Source of the DNA: Paracoccaceae bacterium
GTDB lineage: Bacteria > Pseudomonadota > Alphaproteobacteria > Rhodobacterales > Rhodobacteraceae
DNA length: 10,136 nt
Assembly: GCA_030625695.1 (NCBI GenBank)
Contig: DAOUQK010000109.1
Coordinates: 1 to 10,136 of the forward strand
Reading direction: 5' to 3'
Shown here: one piece after another, positions 1 through 5,341 of the stretch
How positions within the stretch are numbered: the first letter of the stretch is position 1
Layout: every line of letters starts with the position of its first letter
Position numbers and translations under genes: made by a program
Notes under the pieces: generated by a model
Database searches by the model: none
What the model was told of the DNA's origin: nothing
What the model saw: the letters and a program-made list of their open reading frames with translations, nothing else

Positions 1-1
1 G

Positions 2-1411
2 GATATCGCCGTGATCCCGATACTTGCATTTTTGCCGTTGCTGGCCCTGCCTGTAGTGATGCAGCTTGCGGCGGATGGGTCAATCCAACGCGGGCCCCTG
101 CCCGACGCGTCTGAGGGTCTGTCGCTGGTGGCCGGATTGCCGGGCTGGGGCGTGACATTGGTTACTATCGGTGCGGTGGCAGGCGTGGTTCTGGCCGGGA
201 TTTACCTGACCAAGCCGTTGTTCCGGTACATACACGCCGCCCATCTGCGCGAGATGTATACCGCCCTGGCGTTGGCCATCGTCGTCGGCATTTCGTTCCT
301 GATGACGTTGGTTGGCCTGTCCCCGGCGTTGGGCGCATTTTTGGCGGGCGTGGTTCTGGCCAACTCTGAGTTTCGTCACGAGTTGGAAAGCGATATTTCA
401 CCCTTCAAAGGCCTGCTGCTGGGGCTGTTTTTCATCACTGTCGGGGCTGGCATCAATTTCGAGGCGTTGTTCGCCAACCCCGGCGATCTGCTTGGGTTGG
501 CGTTACTGGTTATTCTTGCCAAAGGGACCGTACTTTATTTTGTCGGTCGGGCGTTTAAGTTAAAAGGCCGCTCGCGCTGGTTGTTCACACTGGGTCTGGC
601 GCAGGCAGGCGAATTTGGCTTTGTCCTGCTGGCGTTTTCGGTGAAACAAAACGTGGTGCCGGGGGATTTGGCGGAAAAGCTGCTGCTGATCATTGCCTTG
701 ACCATGATGATCACGCCACTACTGTTCATCATCTACGATATTCTGTCACGCAATATGCGGGTCCGAACGTCAACCCAAGATGCGGATGTGATTGATGCCA
801 GCGGTCCGGTTATCATCGCAGGCATTGGCCGGTTTGGTCAGATCGTCAACCGGCTGGTGCGCGCCTCGGGGTATCAGACAATTGTGCTGGACCACGATAT
901 GGAGGTGATCCAGCTGATGCGCCGGTTTGGCGTCAAAGGTTTTCTGGGCGATCCGACCCGGCCTGAGCTGCTTAAGGCCGCCGGGTTGGAAAAGGCACAG
1001 GTTCTGGTGGCGGCGATGGATGATCGCACTAAAGTGACGCAACTGGTGGCGTACGCACGGCGCCAGCGTCCGGATTTGCACATCATCGCGCGGGCCCGTG
1101 ACCGGACCCATGTGTATGAGCTGTATCAGGCCGGGGCCAACGATATTGTCCGCGAGATGTTTGACGCCAGCCTGCGGGCCGGACGGTTTGTGCTTGAAAA
1201 CGTGGGACTAAGCGAGTTTGAGGCGGCCGACGCGGAACAGACGTTTTACGCCCATGACCGCAAGATTGTGCGCGAGCTGGCCGAGATCTGGGATCCCAAC
1301 CTGTCGACCAGCCAAAACGCCGCCTATATCGCCCGGGCGCGCGAGTTGGAGCGTGATCTTGAAACAGCGCTGCTGGAACTGGCGGAAGAGAACGCAAAAG
1401 ACTCTGCGTAG
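2..1411 (+). CDS. Kef-type K+/H+ antiporter with RCK domain, 5' truncated
   Basis: Monovalent cation:proton antiporter of the CPA2 family, an inner-membrane protein exchanging K+ for H+. The frame is open to the window edge: codons for D-I-A precede the GTG at 11, giving the family-typical DIAVIPIL run, so the true start lies upstream. Numbering residues from the GTG, the first ~245 hold about seven hydrophobic segments, with the conserved GLSPALGAFLAGVVLANSEF (about 103-122) and QAGEFGFVL (about 198-206). A cytoplasmic RCK/TrkA-N domain follows from about residue 266, with the nucleotide-binding GIGRFGQ (271-277) and the acidic residue ending the second strand (D294 in IVLD). The C-terminal tail is charged and helical. 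About 470 residues are visible of a family near 600. It could be KefB, KefC or YbaL-like; family membership is secure, but the exact subtype and glutathione gating are not. It converges on cobT with a repeat between them. Confidence 0.93.
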   Translation, partial: DIAVIPILAFLPLLALPVVMQLAADGSIQRGPLPDASEGLSLVAGLPGWGVTLVTIGAVAGVVLAGIYLTKPLFRYIHAAHLREMYTALALAIVVGISFLMTLVGLSPALGAFLAGVVLANSEFRHELESDISPFKGLLLGLFFITVGAGINFEALFANPGDLLGLALLVILAKGTVLYFVGRAFKLKGRSRWLFTLGLAQAGEFGFVLLAFSVKQNVVPGDLAEKLLLIIALTMMITPLLFIIYDILSRNMRVRTSTQDADVIDASGPVIIAGIGRFGQIVNRLVRASGYQTIVLDHDMEVIQLMRRFGVKGFLGDPTRPELLKAAGLEKAQVLVAAMDDRTKVTQLVAYARRQRPDLHIIARARDRTHVYELYQAGANDIVREMFDASLRAGRFVLENVGLSEFEAADAEQTFYAHDRKIVRELAEIWDPNLSTSQNAAYIARARELERDLETALLELAEENAKDSA

Positions 1412-1414
1412 GCC

Positions 1415-1476
1415 CGTAGGGTGGGGTTTCACCCCACCATTGCTTGAGGGGCCGACGGGGTGAACCCCGCCCTACG
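1415..1476. repeat. Nested inverted repeat (REP-like palindrome), probable two-way terminator
   Basis: The left arm (1415-1435, starting CGTAGGGTGGGG) and the right arm (1457-1476, GGGGTGAACCCCGCCCTACG) are reverse complements except for one substitution and one extra T. Each arm also folds alone: GGTGGGG/CCCCACC (1420-1426 with 1432-1438, loop TTTCA) and CGGGG/CCCCG (1456-1460 with 1465-1469, loop TGAA). The element sits between the convergent antiporter gene and cobT, where a bidirectional terminator is expected, although no clear T-run follows either stem. From memory, GTAGGGTGGG...CCCACCCTAC palindromes occur as dispersed repeats in many proteobacteria; the copy number here cannot be judged from one window. 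The right arm overlaps the last codon and stop codon of cobT. Confidence 0.75.
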
Positions 1477-2488
1477 CATCCGTTACACCGGCCTCGGCAA
1501 AGGTTGCCATACCGCTGTGACAGGCCACTGCCGCTTTGAGGATATGGATCGCCAGTGCCGCACCCGAGCCTTCGCCAAGCCGTAGCCCAAGCGACAACAA
1601 CGGGTCTTTGCCCAGTTTCGCCAGCAGGGCCGTATGCGCCCCTTCCGCGCTTTGGTGGCCGACCACCGTATGGTCCAGTGACCCACTATGGGTAGTGTGC
1701 AGGCAAGCCGCCGCCGCACAACAGATGAACCCATCCAGGATTACCGGGATGCTCAGGGTGCGGGCGGCGGCGATGGCGCCCGCCATTGCCGCTAACTCGC
1801 GACCACCGAGGCGGGCAAGAATGTCCAGCCCGTCCAGTGCGCCTGCCGAATGGCGCGCTACGCCTTGCGCCACCACCCGGGTTTTAATTTCCAGCCCGGC
1901 GTCATCAACGCCAGTCCCGCGTCCGGTCCAATCGGCGGCAGCACCACCAAAGAGCGCGGTGCAGATCGCCGCCGCCGAGGTGGTGTTGCCGATGCCCATT
2001 TCACCGACCACCAATAGATCGCCGTCAGGGTCGATGGCGTCCCAACCACGTTTCAACGCGGCAACACAGTCTTGTTCGTCCATCGCCACGCCCGTGGTGA
2101 AATCGCCCGTGGGCCGATCCAGTTCAAGTGCGACCACATCCATACGGGCCCCTGCCAGCGTCGCCAATTGGTTGATCGCCGCCCCTCCGGCCTGAAAGTT
2201 CAGCACCATCTGTTCGGTCACTTCGGCGGGAAAGGCCGAAACCCCCTGCGCTGTTACCCCATGATTACCGGCAAATACAATCACTTGCGGTGCATTTATC
2301 ACTGGTCGGTCACTGCCACGCCAGCCCCCATACCAGATCGCCAGATCCTCAAGCCGACCCAACGCGCCAGGTGGCTTGGTCAACTGACCATTGCGCGCCC
2401 GCGCGCCTTCAACAGCCAAACCAACCGGCCCTGGTGCCGCCCCCAGCAAGGCACGAAATCCGTCCATATCTTTGAAGTCCGGTAGCAT
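1472..2488 (-). CDS. cobT: Nicotinate-nucleotide--dimethylbenzimidazole phosphoribosyltransferase
   Basis: Transfers phosphoribose from nicotinate mononucleotide to 5,6-dimethylbenzimidazole, giving alpha-ribazole phosphate for the lower loop of cobalamin; a cytoplasmic enzyme. The product is 338 residues, the normal length for the family. Visible motifs are PGALGRLEDLA (about 40-50), FAGNHGV (72-78), GEMGIGNTT (162-170), GRGTG (189-193) and LRLGEGSGAA (302-311), whose Glu306 matches the catalytic glutamate of the family. I chose the ATG at 2488 (MLPDFKDMDG) because family similarity begins there. The frame stays open to 2683, but that extension overlaps cobS and looks non-coding. The ribosome site is weak (GGGAAACGAG upstream). 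The gene is divergent from cobS, which uses its product after dephosphorylation. Its stop codon lies inside a palindromic repeat. Confidence 0.96.
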   Translation of the reverse strand: MLPDFKDMDGFRALLGAAPGPVGLAVEGARARNGQLTKPPGALGRLEDLAIWYGGWRGSDRPVINAPQVIVFAGNHGVTAQGVSAFPAEVTEQMVLNFQAGGAAINQLATLAGARMDVVALELDRPTGDFTTGVAMDEQDCVAALKRGWDAIDPDGDLLVVGEMGIGNTTSAAAICTALFGGAAADWTGRGTGVDDAGLEIKTRVVAQGVARHSAGALDGLDILARLGGRELAAMAGAIAAARTLSIPVILDGFICCAAAACLHTTHSGSLDHTVVGHQSAEGAHTALLAKLGKDPLLSLGLRLGEGSGAALAIHILKAAVACHSGMATFAEAGVTDA

Positions 2489-2579
2489 GATGTTCTCGTT
2501 TCCCTGGGAGTTGCCACATGTGATACAGCGGTGTTTAACCGTTGCACCCTCCGCCACAAGCCCCGGAAAGCGCCTGAAG
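2489..2579. promoter_or_regulatory. cobT/cobS divergent intergenic region with cobS promoter candidate
   Basis: This 91-bp gap separates the two divergent starts and must hold both promoters unless these lie within the genes. On the plus strand, TTGCCA (2511-2516), a 17-bp spacer and TTTAAC (2534-2539) match sigma-70 consensus at 5/6 and 4/6 positions and would start cobS transcription near 2546. On the minus strand only poor matches are seen. The gap is too short for a full cobalamin riboswitch and I see no B12-box-like sequence in it. Confidence 0.4.
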
Positions 2580-3338
2580 ATGCCCAAAACCGACAAAACC
2601 CCGTATCTGTGGGATATTGGCGTGGCTTTTGCCCTGTTGACCCGCCTGCCTTTGCCCGCCTTGCCAAAACCCGCGTTTGCCAATCAGGCCCGCGCGGTCT
2701 GGGCCTTTGGGCTGGTGGGCCTTGTGGTCGGTGCGATTGCAGCCGCGGTAGGCTGGCTGGCGATATCTGCCGGACTGTCGGTGATGGCGGCGGCGGGGCT
2801 GGCTTTGCTGGCGCAGATCACCATCACCGGTGCGATGCACGAAGACGGGCTGGCCGACACGGCAGACGGGCTTTGGGGCGGGTTCGCCCCTGCCCGCCGA
2901 TTGGAGATCATGGGAGACAGCCGGATTGGCACTTATGGCGTGCTGGCCTTGATCATGTCGCTGGGCCTGCGCTGGGTTGCCTTGGGGATGGTATTGAAAA
3001 TCAGTCCGGGCCTGGTGATCGCCATTGCCGCCCTGTCACGCGCCTTTATGCCCCTGGTGATGAGCGCCCTGCCCTTTGCCCGCAACGACGGTTTGTCGCG
3101 CGGGGTTGGGCGGCCCGGTTGGCGGGTTTCAGGTGGCGCGGCTTTGGTGGTGGCGGTGGTGGCAGTCACGGCCTGCGGACCGTCCCTGATCATACCAATT
3201 GGGCTGGCCTGTCTGGCCGTTGCCCTTTTGGCAGCCATATCGAACGCCAAAATTGGCGGCCAGACCGGGGACATCCTTGGCGCGTCCCAGCAGGTGGCCG
3301 AGATTGCCCTGCTGCTGGGAGTATCAGCGTTGGTGTGA
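2580..3338 (+). CDS. cobS: Adenosylcobinamide-GDP ribazoletransferase (cobalamin synthase)
   Basis: Joins adenosylcobinamide-GDP to alpha-ribazole, completing the cobalamin nucleotide loop; an integral inner-membrane enzyme. The product is 252 residues, typical for the family, with several hydrophobic helices. Key motifs are EDGLADTADGLWGG (about 88-101, the acidic metal-binding site), MGDSRIGTYG (111-120) and GGQTGDILGASQQ (226-238). The start is placed at the ATG at 2580 (MPKTDKTPYLWD), since upstream codons in the same frame run antisense through the cobT start and show no family similarity. No strong ribosome site is visible before it. The gene converges on carD with only 7 bp between stop codons, leaving no room for a separate terminator. 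Confidence 0.95.
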   Translation: MPKTDKTPYLWDIGVAFALLTRLPLPALPKPAFANQARAVWAFGLVGLVVGAIAAAVGWLAISAGLSVMAAAGLALLAQITITGAMHEDGLADTADGLWGGFAPARRLEIMGDSRIGTYGVLALIMSLGLRWVALGMVLKISPGLVIAIAALSRAFMPLVMSALPFARNDGLSRGVGRPGWRVSGGAALVVAVVAVTACGPSLIIPIGLACLAVALLAAISNAKIGGQTGDILGASQQVAEIALLLGVSALV

Positions 3339-3345
3339 CGCGCGC

Positions 3346-3867
3346 CTAAGCCGCCGCCGGTGGTTTGCGCGACATCAGCACATCGCCGACCTGCTTGGCC
3401 GCGACAATCTCATCGCCATCGGCCACGGCGGCAACTTCGCGGGTCATACGCTCTAATGCGGCCTCGTACAGCTGACGCTCAGAATAGCTTTGTTCGCGCT
3501 GATCGTCGGTGCGGTGCAGGTCGCGGACCACTTCGGCAATGGCGATCAGATCGCCCGAATTGATCTTTTGCTCGTATTCCTGGGCCCGGCGCGACCACAT
3601 GGCGCGTTTTACCTTGGCCTTGCCCCGCAGCGTGCGCATCGCTTTGTCGATCACATCCGGCGGGCTGAGCGAGCGCATGCCGATCTCGACCGCTTTATTG
3701 GTCGGCACCCGCAACGTCATCTTGTCCTTTTCAAACGAAACCACAAACAGTTCGAGCTTGAACCCTGCCACTTCCTGTTCTTCGACAGAAATGATCTTGC
3801 CCACGCCATGCGCGGGATAGACCACAAAATCATTCGGGCGGAAATCTAGCTTTTTGTTTTTGGACAT
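3346..3867 (-). CDS. carD: CarD/CdnL-family RNA polymerase-binding transcription regulator
   Basis: CarD/CdnL proteins bind the RNA polymerase beta subunit and stabilise open promoter complexes, notably at rRNA and other growth-related promoters. The 173-residue product has an N-terminal polymerase-interaction domain (about 9-68, beginning FRPNDFVVYPAHGVGKI), then an all-helical DNA-binding domain with the conserved tryptophan at 91 (RAMWSRRAQEYEQKI) and the conserved SGDLIAIAEVVRDLH block (about 104-118). The C-terminal tail is Pro/Ala-rich. The start is supported by AAGGAAG (complement of 3874-3880), 6 nt before the ATG. It lies downstream of fdxA on the same strand, after a 305-bp gap with its own promoter candidate. 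Some annotations call this family cdnL. Confidence 0.93.
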   Translation of the reverse strand: MSKNKKLDFRPNDFVVYPAHGVGKIISVEEQEVAGFKLELFVVSFEKDKMTLRVPTNKAVEIGMRSLSPPDVIDKAMRTLRGKAKVKRAMWSRRAQEYEQKINSGDLIAIAEVVRDLHRTDDQREQSYSERQLYEAALERMTREVAAVADGDEIVAAKQVGDVLMSRKPPAAA

Positions 3868-3986
3868 TCAGGTCTTCCTTTTGGTCACGCCCTTGATAGG
3901 GCCGGGCAATCGTTAAGCGACAAAATCACAACGTCGGGGCAAAGGGCTTGTCCCGTTTCGCTGTGTTGTGTCGCGTATTCAGCCAT

Positions 3987-4009
3987 CCCGCCTTGAGTGT
4001 TCAAGCGGG
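3987..4009 (-). other. Hairpin in carD leader
   Basis: CCCGC plus TTGA (3987-3991 and 3993-3996) pair with TCAA plus GCGGG (4001-4009), with a bulged C at 3992 and a GTGT loop. That gives nine base pairs in two blocks. No T-run follows on the minus strand, so it is more likely a structured leader element than a terminator. Confidence 0.45.
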
Positions 4010-4042
4010 GCTGGTTTTGGAGGTGCTATCATTTGTGTCCCT

Positions 4043-4071
4043 AATATAGCACAAAAACGGACTCCAAAAAA
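4043..4071 (-). promoter_or_regulatory. Candidate carD promoter with extended -10
   Basis: Read on the minus strand, TG-C-TATATT (complement of 4043-4051) is an extended -10 element matching TATAAT at 5/6. The region 17 bp upstream is a T-run, poor as a -35, which an extended -10 can compensate for. The predicted start is near 4036. The near-perfect palindrome AAAAGGGCCTTTT (4068-4080) covers the -35 region and could be an operator. Confidence 0.4.
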
Positions 4072-4102
4072 GGGCCTTTTGCCGAAAATCTGGGAAAGTG
4101 GC

Positions 4103-4133
4103 GTGTGATCATGGGCTTGTGGCCTGATTACAC
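4103..4133 (-). terminator. Hairpin downstream of fdxA, weak terminator candidate
   Basis: GTGTGATCA (4103-4111) pairs with TGATTACAC (4125-4133), with one mismatch that becomes a G-U pair only on the plus-strand transcript. GGC/GCC (4114-4116 with 4122-4124) extends the stem after a 2-nt bulge. On the fdxA strand no T-run follows directly; the nearest is at 4066-4071, about 30 nt further. It may protect the fdxA 3' end rather than terminate transcription. Confidence 0.3.
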
Positions 4134-4172
4134 ATCATATTTTTGGAATGCTTTATGATTCACAGACCCGAA

Positions 4173-4511
4173 TCAGCCGCCTTCGCCGGGGGCCTCAGAG
4201 AAATACTTTTCCAACTTACCAGTCTCGCCGTCGCGCTCTTCTGCGTTGGGCAACTGATCCTTCTTGGAGATGATCACCGGCCACATTTCCGAGTATTTGC
4301 GATTGAATTCGACCCATTTATCGGTGTCTGGTTCGGTATCGGGACGGATTGCGTCAGCCGGGCACTCCGGTTCGCATACGCCACAATCGATGCATTCATC
4401 CGGGTGGATCACCAACATGTTCTCGCCTTCGTAAAAGCAATCGACGGGGCAGACTTCGACGCAGTCAGTATATTTACAAGCAATGCAACTGTCGTTGACG
4501 ATATAGGTCAT
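4173..4511 (-). CDS. fdxA: 7Fe-8S ferredoxin (FdxA)
   Basis: Small cytoplasmic electron carrier with one [3Fe-4S] and one [4Fe-4S] cluster. The product is 112 residues, normal for the FdxA family. By the pattern of Azotobacter ferredoxin I, shifted by one residue, Cys9, Cys17 and Cys50 would bind the 3Fe cluster, and Cys21, Cys40, Cys43 and Cys46 the 4Fe cluster (CIDCGVCEPEC). Cys12 and Cys25 match the two extra cysteines also found in that protein. The C-terminal half (from about 58, KWVEFNRKYSEMWPVI) is the usual FdxA extension. The ATG at 4511 follows a modest ribosome site (GGAAAG). It lies 102 bp after the HCCA-like gene and upstream of carD. The donor and acceptor proteins cannot be told from the window. 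Confidence 0.96.
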   Translation of the reverse strand: MTYIVNDSCIACKYTDCVEVCPVDCFYEGENMLVIHPDECIDCGVCEPECPADAIRPDTEPDTDKWVEFNRKYSEMWPVIISKKDQLPNAEERDGETGKLEKYFSEAPGEGG

Positions 4512-4613
4512 GGGGTGGCTTTCCGGTTCACCAAGTGTCGCCGCCTAGGTAGTCCAGTGTTGTTGGTTCTTCAAGCGTCTGGCGGGGAATATCGTCTGAC
4601 GCTGGATGAATTG

Positions 4614-4949
4614 TCAGTTGGCACGGCGTTCTATCCCATTTTTGTCCAGGGTCCAGCGCAGCAATTCCACCCGGTCCTGACCAAAGAACGGCTCTTCCCG
4701 GAAGGTAAACGTCGGCACGCCCCAATGACCCACGGCGGTCAGCGCGTTTTGGTTGGCTTCGATATCATCGGCGCGGGTGTCGGATTTTATCGCATCCTGC
4801 ATGTCTTCCAGAGAAAGACCGATGGCCGACAACGCGTCCGCCATATGCACATCGACGTCATAGTCGTGCGCCAGCGCCAGCATGTCGCGCGTCGCAAGAT
4901 AGCTGTAGGGGCTGCGGAAGGAATAGAAGACGTCGATTGTGTCGCGCAT
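4614..4949 (-). CDS. HCCA-isomerase/DsbA-fold protein lacking its central part
   Basis: Resembles the 2-hydroxychromene-2-carboxylate isomerase branch of the DsbA/thioredoxin fold, proteins of about 200 residues that carry a catalytic serine in place of the DsbA cysteine. Here only 111 residues are encoded. Residues 1-35 match the family N-terminus (IDVFYSFRSPYSYLA, with Ser13 at the active-site position). Residues 36-111 match the C-terminal third (helix, then GHWGVPTF with the cis-proline loop at 77-80, then FFGQDRVELLRW). The roughly 90-100 residues that normally form the helical substrate-binding insertion are missing, with the apparent joint near 4844/4845 (codons for H35 and M36). The frame stays intact. 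The start follows GGAG inside the end of the S4 gene, 2 nt after its stop, so translation is probably coupled. It may be a decaying gene, a minimal thioredoxin-fold protein or an assembly artefact. Substrate unknown. Confidence 0.7.
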   Translation of the reverse strand: MRDTIDVFYSFRSPYSYLATRDMLALAHDYDVDVHMADALSAIGLSLEDMQDAIKSDTRADDIEANQNALTAVGHWGVPTFTFREEPFFGQDRVELLRWTLDKNGIERRAN

Positions 4950-4951
4950 AG

Positions 4952-5335
4952 TCAGTCTCCGTCAAAGGGGCTGTTTGCGCCGCCTCGCAAGGCATCCATG
5001 GCACGGCGGTCTTTCTTGGTGGGGCGGGTGCCGACGCGGATATGTTCGGTTTTTGGCTCTTCCGGTGGGGTCAGATCCTCATAAAGCGCTTCCGCCTCGC
5101 TGGCGGGGCCACGGCGGGTGCCGATGGCGATCACCCGCACCACCCGGATCTGACGCGATTGGGCAAAGGTCAGCACATCGTCAGGGGCGATGGTTTGCGC
5201 TGGTTTATTGATACGGGTGGCATTGACGCGCACATGGCCCGCCGCCACCTGACGGGCGGCGAGGCTGCGGGTTTTGAAGAACCTTGCCTGCCAAAGCCAT
5301 TTGTCTACGCGTTGTTTGGCAGGACCTTCGGTCAT
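4952..5335 (-). CDS. S4-domain RNA-binding protein, Hsp15-like
   Basis: Small cytoplasmic RNA-binding protein. The 127-residue product starts with an S4 domain (about 9-68; RVDKWLWQARFFKTRSLAAR then GHVRVN and KPAQTIAPDDVLTF), the fold that in Hsp15 binds stalled 50S subunits carrying peptidyl-tRNA and in other proteins binds structured rRNA. The C-terminal part is charged, with TRPTKKDRRAMD (about 103-114), a basic segment common in alphaproteobacterial members. It begins 6 bp after the helicase stop codon and ends 2 bp before the next gene, so the three are almost certainly one transcript. No strong ribosome site of its own is seen, suggesting coupling to helicase translation. An Hsp15 role is a family-based guess. 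Confidence 0.88.
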   Translation of the reverse strand: MTEGPAKQRVDKWLWQARFFKTRSLAARQVAAGHVRVNATRINKPAQTIAPDDVLTFAQSRQIRVVRVIAIGTRRGPASEAEALYEDLTPPEEPKTEHIRVGTRPTKKDRRAMDALRGGANSPFDGD

Positions 5336-5341
5336 TTCGGA

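Larger units (their letters stand above)
3868..4172 (-). other. 305-bp gene-free region: carD leader and fdxA 3' end
   Basis: On the minus strand this holds the 3' end of the fdxA transcript and then the promoter and leader of carD. From the fdxA side come a hairpin at 4103-4133, the palindrome AAAAGGGCCTTTT (4068-4080), the carD promoter candidate (4043-4071), a second hairpin (3987-4009) and the carD ribosome site (3874-3880). If the promoter call is right, the leader is about 165-170 nt, long for a bacterial gene. Two small minus-strand frames overlap in it: 3979-4032 (17 codons, MIAPPKPAPLEHSRRDG) and 3885-3986 (33 codons). Neither resembles a known protein, and their third-position base use is less GC-rich than that of the neighbouring genes. 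Confidence 0.5.

Noticed and set aside
2489..2683. 65-residue N-terminal extension of cobT with a CxxC pattern
   Set aside because: It overlaps the cobS start and its membrane helix, and family similarity begins at MLPDF; the cysteines are chance.
3885..3986. 33-codon small gene in the carD leader
   Set aside because: No known similarity, weak ribosome site and base use unlike neighbouring genes; kept only as a point in the leader finding.
4528..4613. Reading-frame tail between the HCCA-like gene and fdxA that looks faintly protein-like (LEEPTTLDYLGGDTW)
   Set aside because: It is out of frame with the HCCA-like gene, has no start of its own and matches no family; there is no sign that it is the lost middle of that gene.
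4143..5084. 313-codon open frame on the plus strand
   Set aside because: It runs antisense through fdxA, the HCCA-like gene and most of the S4 gene, all recognisable proteins. Its translation resembles no family I know and has no ribosome site.
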